Source: Cordilura impudica (Eukaryota; Arthropoda; Insecta; Diptera; Scathophagidae). Taken from it: a stretch of 64,000 nucleotides of DNA. Shown piece after piece: positions 57,471 to 64,000 of the stretch. The translations under genes were made by a program, and so were the position numbers. Position 1 is the first letter of the stretch. The number at the start of each line of letters is the position of its first letter. The stretch lies in assembly GCA_963682025.1 (NCBI GenBank), contig CAVMKG010000306.1, forward strand, positions 162,501 to 226,500, in the 5' to 3' direction. The notes beneath the pieces are model-generated. The model made no database searches, had not been told where the DNA came from, and saw only the letters and a list, made by a program, of their open reading frames with translations.

Positions 57471-57714
57471 CAACGAAATGATGCTATTGAAAAGAATACT
57501 CATTTTAAATGCATTTATTGTTGGACATATATTGAGAGCAGTATGCAAATGTTTACTAAAATAAATATTTAACAAAATTCATTAAATAAAAAATATGTAA
57601 AAATTTAAGAATGAATTTGGGGAGTAAGTTCAATTTTTATTTCGATTAAAAATGGCGAATTTGTTCATTTCTTATGGGTACCTTTTTTTTAAGTTTGGGG
57701 AATTTTTTCACCGT

Positions 57715-59080
57715 GTAGTTATTTCCCTGTAAAACAAATTTCAGAGAAATCCGTTGAAAAGTACAAATTTGTATAGGGAACAAATATACCACACAACAAA
57801 ATATGAATTTTATATGAAACTTGGGCGTAAAAGTAGGCGTGGTCGGTAAAAATCATATGACGACCTTCCCTGGAATATGTACTCAATTTCGGAGAAAGCC
57901 ATTGAAAAATAAAAGTTTGTATAGTAATCAAATAAAGAAACAAATAAGAGGATAAAATAAGTTTTATATACAAAGAAGTTGGCGCAAAGTAGGCGTGGCC
58001 TGTAAGAAGCATATGGTGACCTTCCCTATAGTATAGAGATCGTGTGACCAAATTTTAGACATCCCTTGAAAAATAAAAATTTATATAGTGCACAAATATA
58101 CCAAAAAACAGAAACTTAATTTTGTATAAAAAGTGGGCGTAGAAGTAGGCGTGGCCGGCAAGAATCATATGGCGACCTCTCTGGAGTACAGAGATCGTGT
58201 GTAGCAAATTTCAGAGAAATCCGTTTAAAAAAAAAATTGTGTAGAGAACAAATGTACCAAAAACAGAATATGAATTGTATACGAAAAGTGGGCGTAACAG
58301 TAGGCGTGACCGGTACGAAAAATATGTCGACCTTCCCTGGATCAGAGAGATCGTGTGTACCAAATTTCAGAGAAATCGGTTGAAAAATAAAAATTTGTAT
58401 ACCGAACAAATATACCAAAATACAGAAAATGAATTGTATATAAAAAGTGGGCGTAAAAGTAGGCGTGGTCGATAAAAAGTAAATGGTGACCTTAGCTGGA
58501 GTACAGGGATCGCGTTTACTGAATTTCAGAGAAATCTGTTAACAAATAAAAATTTCTATAGTGCATAAATATACCAAAAAACAGAAAATTAATTTTGTAT
58601 AAAAAGTGGGCGTAGAAGTAGGCGTGGCCGGCAAGAATCATGTGGCGACCTCTCTGGAGTACAGCGATCGTGTGTACCAAATTTCAGAGAAATGCGTTGA
58701 AAAATAAAAATTTGTAAAGCGAACAAATAAACCAAAATACAGAAAATGAATTGGCGTAAAAGTAGGCGTAGTCGATAAAAAGTATATGGTGACCTTAGCT
58801 GGAATACAGGGATCGTGTTTACCGAATTTCAGAGAAATCTGTTAACAAATAAAAATTTGTATAGTGATCAAATATGAATAAAACAGAAAATGAATTTTAC
58901 ATAAAAAGTGGGCGTAAAAGTAGGCGTGGCCGATAAAAAGTATACGGCGACCTTTCCTGGGGTATAGAGATCGTGTGTACAAAATTTCAGGGACATCCGT
59001 TGAAAAATAAAAATTTGTATAGCGGTCAAACAAACAAACAAACAAACAAACAAACAAACAGAAAATGAATTTTATATATA
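57715..59080. repeat. 156-bp tandem array, about 8-9 units
   Basis: The block AAAGTGGGCGTAAAAGTAGG with CGTGGCC recurs at about 57824, 57979, 58132, 58288, 58445, 58606, 58752 and 58907, at spacings of 146-161 bp. Each unit also has CAAATTTCAGAGAAATCCGT and AAAATAAAAATTTGTATAG. Minus-strand frames here (57719-58051, 58116-58418, 58842-59057) are repeat translations. Confidence 0.93.
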
Positions 59081-59085
59081 TAGAT

Positions 59086-59424
59086 TCCTGAAATGGGATA
59101 AATCCTTTTATTTTGAAATGTTTTGTTCCTTTTTGAATAAGAGCCTTTTTAAACTTTAAAAGTTTCTGTTATTTCAATTTCTTTTTGAATTATAAATGTT
59201 TTTTTATTTATTAATTTAAACAAATTTTTTTTTTCTTTTTTTTACAAAACAATTTTTTAAATTTTTTTATTTAGTTTTTTGCGTTTTTTTTAATAATAAA
59301 CATATTTTTTTCATTATTTTCATATTTGTTTTATTAATTTTTTAAAATGAAAATATTTGGCGGTCCGCGAGCTTGTAAAAATGTCTCAAGGGGTCCGTGA
59401 AGCAAATTAAGGTGGGAACCTATG
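59086..59424 (+). mobile_element. Probable right end of the hAT element
   Basis: After T-rich sequence come GGCGGTCCGCGAGCTTGTAA (59359-59378), CAAGGGGTCCGTGAAG and AAGGTGGGAACCTATG (59409-59424). The inverse, CATAGGTTCCCACC, resembles the CAGNGGTTCCCANCC ends of BED-type hAT elements, and rows of GGTCCGYGR are common in their 3' regions. No left end was identified upstream of 54300, so the element's full extent and 8-bp duplication remain unshown. Confidence 0.45.
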
Positions 59425-59971
59425 TATTATCGGATAAATCATAGGTTTTCCTCTTTTTATAAATTTTTTTGAGTACGTAGCATAACATATTCAGGACGTA
59501 TGCTTATTATTTATTTATTCATTAGTAGAAGAAAAAAGACGTATACGTATGAGTAATATTTTTAATATTAGGTCAATCATACGTCAGTATTTTTTGTTCT
59601 ATTTATAATATCGATATATTAATAATTATTATTTAGCTACAATTTTGCTCTAGAATGAAACGAGAAATTATAAACAGTACTTGAGTTAGAGCTCATAAAC
59701 TAAGCAAACAGAGATGAAGCTGAAAATGTTCCACACTGTCACTTTAGTTAAAACGTTTGATTTTAAAATTTATCGCAAGTTGTTTAAATATGTACAATTT
59801 TCTTTAACATGACCCCTGTTGCATTTGAAAGGCGCCAAAAGCACTAAAATAGAAAAACGAAAGGCGCCAATCTAGCATTCTTAAAAAAAAAACAACTAAG
59901 AAAATTATAGTCGGTCTAGACCATAAACCACATTTGAGTGGCATTGTTAGAAATTTTTTTCTACTGAGAAA
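59425..59971. other. Spacer with a DINE-like terminal scrap
   Basis: AAGAAAATTATAGTCGGTCT, AGACC at about 59899-59923 is the inverted terminal palindrome half of family C. Otherwise no gene or repeat is recognised. Confidence 0.5.
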
Positions 59972-60094
59972 AAAAATCATGTGAGTCCGATCACAGGGGA
60001 GACATGTAAACATCTAGTAATTAAAGATTTTTTATGGCATTTTTTTAAATCAAACAGAGAGCGTCATCTATGTATCACTTATAGCAATCAACTC

Positions 60095-60187
60095 CCGATT
60101 TTGACCAAACGTAAGTTTTTGAAAGGTATTCCTTTTTGGCCGTTTTCCAGATATACAGATCGAATTTCGAGCGCTGGAATCTGCTAG
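60095..60187 (+). mobile_element. Helitron family A 3' fragment inside family B
   Basis: ATTTTGACCAAACGTAAG through TCGAATTTCGAGCGCTGGAA, TCTGCTAG. The family's middle section is deleted (CAGATATACAGATC runs straight into the hairpin), and the base after CTAG is G, not T. Confidence 0.65.
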
Positions 60188-60229
60188 GAAAAGTAATTAT
60201 TATTGTTTGTTATTTTAACCGGTTAGTTT

Positions 60230-60775
60230 TTAATTTTTTATAATTTTTCCATTTTTCATTTTCATTTTTCAATTTTTATTTTTTATTTTAAATTTTTCAT
60301 TTAATATTTTTCCTTTTTCATTTTTAATTTTCATTTTTCATTTTCAATTTTAATTTTTTATTTTTCATTTTTCGTTTTTCATTTTTTATTTTTAATTTTC
60401 TATTTTTAATTTTTTATTTTTAATTTTTAAATTTTCATTTTTTATTTTTAATTTTTAATTTTTTATTTTTTTTTTTTTTTTAATTTTTATTTTTCATTTT
60501 TCATTTTTGATTTTTCGTTTCTCGCTTTTAATTTTCTGTTTTTTTTTATTTTTTATTTTTTGTTTTTCATTTTTCATTTTTCATTTTTCATTTTTTATTT
60601 TTCATTTTTCGTTTTTCATTTTTTATTTTTCATTTTTTATTGTTCATTTTTCATTTTTTATTTTTAATTTTTTATTTTTCATTTTTCATTTTGCATTTTT
60701 ATTTTTCATTTTTTATTTTTCATTTTTCATTTTTTATTTTTAATTATTAATTTTTTTCATTTTTCATTTTTCATT
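60230..60775. repeat. TTTTTCA/TTTTTTA low-complexity tract
   Basis: T-rich tract with CATTTTT and AATTTTT variants, the internal repeat of the family B copy. It has the same character as 1-1490 and 51030-51975. Confidence 0.95.
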
Positions 60776-60924
60776 TTGGAACATGTTATTACCTATCATA
60801 ATTTTTTCACCAGTACAATCATAAGTCGCACCGATTTTGTCTTACGATCACATGCTACGCTGTTTTTGTGATCGTGTTGTGAAGTAGAAATTTACCCCCT
60901 GCGCGTATAGATGTTTACACATCA

Positions 60925-61357
60925 AAAAGTACACAAAACTTCAGAAACATTTTTTAAATATACGAAAAAAAAACTTCAATAAATGAGCTCTTTAATGAAA
61001 TCTGCATCTCCATAAATATAAAGAAAAATATGAAGAGCATGCCATTCTATTGAAAATTTATTGATTCGTATAAATATTTATGAAAAAAGTTTAGTAATAA
61101 TACTTTTAAAAATATGCATATAAAGCTAAACATGCAAAATATGCAACTACAAATTGATGCCATTTTAATGTAAGCTTTTTGGTTCGCAAAAACATTCGTA
61201 AAGAAATTCTGTAAATAAGGACATTGATGAAAAGAAGCAAAAAGAAAATAATTTTAAGCAAAACGTGCACAAAAAAATCAAACTACAAATCAATGCTATT
61301 TTATTATAAATTAAGTGATTAGGATAGAAAAAATGCAGTTAATGAGGATTTTGGTGA
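60925..61357. other. AT-rich lead-in to the terminal satellite
   Basis: No gene or known repeat. The phrase AAACTACAAATCAATGC recurs loosely (about 61150 and 61282). Confidence 0.5.
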
Positions 61358-64000
61358 ATATATTACAATATTACAATATTACAATATTACAATATTACAA
61401 TATTACAATATTACAATATTACAATATTACAATATTACAATATTACAATATTACAATATTACAATATTACAATATTACAATATTACAATATTACAATATT
61501 ACAATATTACAATATTACAATATTACAATATTACAATATTACTATATTACAATATTACAATATTACAATATTACAATATTACAATATTACAATATTACAA
61601 TATTACAATATTACAATATTACAATATTACAATATTACAATATTACAATATTACAATATTACAATATTACAATATTACAATATTACAATATTACAATATT
61701 ACAATATTACAATATTACAATATTACAATATTACAATATTACAATATTACAATATTACAATATTACAATATTACAATATTACAATATTACAATATTACAA
61801 TATTACAATATTACAATATTACAATATTACAATATTACAATATTACAATATTACAATATTACAATATTACAATATTACAATATTACAATATTACAATATT
61901 ACAATATTACAATATTACAATATTACAATATTACAATATTACAATATTACAATATTACAATATTACAATATTACAATATTACAATATTACAATATTACAA
62001 TATTACAATATTACAATATTACAATATTACAATATTACAATATTACAATATTACAATATTACAATATTACAATATTACAATATTACAATATTACAATATT
62101 ACAATATTACAATATTACAATATTACAATATTACAATATTACAATATTACAATATTACAATATTACAATATTACAATATTACAATATTACAATATTACAA
62201 TATTACAATATTACAATATTACAATATTACAATATTACAATATTACAATATTACAATATTACAATATTACAATATTACAATATTACAATATTACAATATT
62301 ACAATATTACAATATTACAATATTACAATATTACAATATTACAATATTACAATATTACAATATTACAATATTACAATATTACAATATTACAATATTACAA
62401 TATTACAATATTGCAATATTACAATATTACAATATTACAATATTACAATATTACAATATTACAATATTACAATATTACAATATTACAATATTACAATATT
62501 ACAATATTACAATATTACAATATTACAATATTACAATATTACAAAATTACAATATTACAATATTACAATATTACAATATTACAAAATTACAATATTACAA
62601 TATTACAATGTTACAATATTACAATATTACAATATTACAATATTATAATATTACAATATTACAATATTACAATATTACAATATTACAATATTACAATATT
62701 ACAATATTACAATATTACAATATTACAATATTACAATATTACAATATTACAATATTACAATATTACAATATTACAATATTACAATATTACAATATTACAA
62801 TATTACAATATTACAATATTACAATATTACAATATTACAATATTACAATATTACAATATTACAATATTACAATATTACAATATTACAATATTACAATATT
62901 ACAATATTACAATATTACAATATTACAATATTACAATATTACAATATTACTATATTACAATATTACAATATTACAATATTACAATATTACAATATTACAA
63001 TATTACAATATTACAATATTACAATATTACAATATTACAATATTACAATATTACAATATTACAATATTACAATATTACAATATTACAATATTACAATATT
63101 ACAATATTACAATATTACAATATTACTATATTACAATATTACAATATTACAATATTACAATATTACAATATTACAATATTACAATATTACAATATTACAA
63201 TATTACAATATTACAATATTACAATATTACAATATTACAATATTACAATATTACAATATTACAATATTACAATATTACAATATTACAATATTACTATATT
63301 ACAATATTACAATATTACAATATTACAATATTACAATATTACAATATTACAATATTACAATATTACAATATTACTATATTACAATATTACAATATTACAA
63401 TATTACAATATTACAATATTACAATATTACAATATTACAATATTACAATATTACAATATTACAATATTACAATATTACAATATTACAATATTACAATATT
63501 ACAATATTACAATATTACAATATTACAATATTACAATATTACAATATTACAATATTACAATATTACTATATTACAATATTACAATATTACAATATTACAA
63601 TATTACAATATTACAATATTACAATATTACAATATTACAATATTACAATATTACAATATTACAATATTACAATATTACAATATTACAATATTACAATATT
63701 ACAATATTACAATATTACAATATTACAATATTACAATATTACAATATTACAATATTACAATATTACAATATTACAATATTACAATATTACAATATTACAA
63801 TATTACAATATTACAATATTACAATATTACAATATTACAATATTACAATATTACAATATTACAATATTACAATATTACAATATTACAATATTACAATATT
63901 ACAATATTACAATATTACAATATTACAATATTACAATATTACAATATTACAATATTACAATATTACAATATTACAATATTACAATATTACAATATTACAA
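61358..64000. repeat. (ACAATATT)n 8-bp satellite, running off the window
   Basis: About 330 units, in register throughout by the positions checked. Variant units are rare: ACTATATT (variant base at 61543, 62951, 63127, 63295, 63375, 63567), GCAATATT near 62412, ACAAAATT near 62543 and 62583, ACAATGTT near 62608 and ATAATATT near 62645. Spacings between ACTATATT units (1408, 176, 168, 80, 192) are all multiples of 8, so no slippage indel has occurred between them. Confidence 0.99.

Larger units (their letters stand above)
56464..59085. mobile_element. Composite interspersed repeat with two tandem arrays
   Basis: The element starts ACTAGCTGTTTTTACCCGGT, CTTGCCCGG and ends AAACAGAAAATGAATTTTAT, ATATATAGAT. 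Starts like TAGCTGTTTTACCCGG and ends like TATATATAGAT are familiar from abundant insect repeats, but I cannot name the family. Inside are a GC-rich array (56968-57470) and a 156-bp array (57715-59080), then (CAAA)n at 59027-59060. No protein is supported. The 77-codon frame at 56977-57210 is the GC-rich repeat. Confidence 0.55.
59972..60924 (+). mobile_element. Family B (Helentron/DINE-like) element, copy 4
   Basis: The left end ATCATGTGAGTCCGATCACA, GAGACATGTAAACATCTA sits after an A-run as in the 41250 copy. The right end is TGCGCGTATAGATGTTTACA, CATCA (60902-60924). A Helitron family A 3' piece (60095-60187) and a TTTTTCA tract (60230-60775) lie between. The 3' block (60776-60924) matches 1494-1624. 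No coding sequence is supported; frames at 59981-60187 and 60507-60743 are repeat-derived. Confidence 0.8.

Noticed and set aside
57715..59080. 156-bp array as a CRISPR-like or regulatory array
   Set aside because: Units are contiguous without unique spacers and the genome is eukaryotic.
1..64000. tRNA, rRNA or snRNA genes
   Set aside because: I looked for A/B-box-like and cloverleaf-like GC-bearing segments and rRNA words and found none convincing; a covariance search was not possible here.

Overview
The window is eukaryotic, very AT-rich, non-genic DNA, most likely from a higher fly (schizophoran Diptera). The reasons are DINE-1-like elements with GTCY microsatellites, a LOA-type LINE ending in short CCTAA-like repeats, a mariner, a Transib and a RAG1-like transposase. 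Species cannot be named from sequence alone. I see no intact host gene, tRNA, rRNA or CRISPR. Nearly all recognisable coding sequence belongs to transposable elements, most of them broken. The many small T-rich open frames are low-complexity DNA.

Layout. 1-1.6 kb: a simple 7-bp satellite ending in the 3' terminus of a Helentron/DINE-like element (called family B here). 1.6-3.1 kb: an unnamed repeat (family D), a non-autonomous Helitron (family A) and a hAT-like terminus. 5.5-9.2 kb: a degenerate AT-rich higher-order repeat. 10.4-15.5 kb: Helitron copies, RTE-type LINE remnant, 39-bp minisatellite, dead mariner, LINE endonuclease fragment, LINE C-terminus, DINE-like copy. 15.9-20.9 kb: transposase remnant, Helitron, dead LOA-like LINE, Helitron, Tc1/mariner-type remnant. 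22.6-31.4 kb: Helitrons, DINE-like copies, two TIR elements, a second family D copy. 32.8-34.9 kb: a giant imperfect palindrome. 35.6-39.4 kb: a structurally complete Transib element with 5-bp target duplications and V(D)J-heptamer-like ends.

40.2-49.2 kb is a stratified nest. A Jockey-like LINE is split first by a 3.2-kb family B element carrying a 2.1-kb 21-bp minisatellite, and again by a 3.7-kb Sola-like DNA transposon with a 4-bp target duplication. The three LINE pieces read through in the right protein order. 49.2-52.0 kb: an unclassified element with CGCCCAAAA ends and a RING-like remnant, a DINE-like copy and T-rich low-complexity DNA. 53.8-59.4 kb: a mariner 3' end, then a decayed BED-finger hAT transposase whose right end lies beyond a MITE and a 2.6-kb composite repeat. 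60-61 kb: another family B copy. 61.36 kb to the window end: an 8-bp satellite that runs off the window.

The elements do not work together as a pathway. What the window records is order of insertion. Two themes stand out: family B elements repeatedly host expanded simple or minisatellite DNA, and several insertions keep exact target duplications, so empty sites can be reconstructed.
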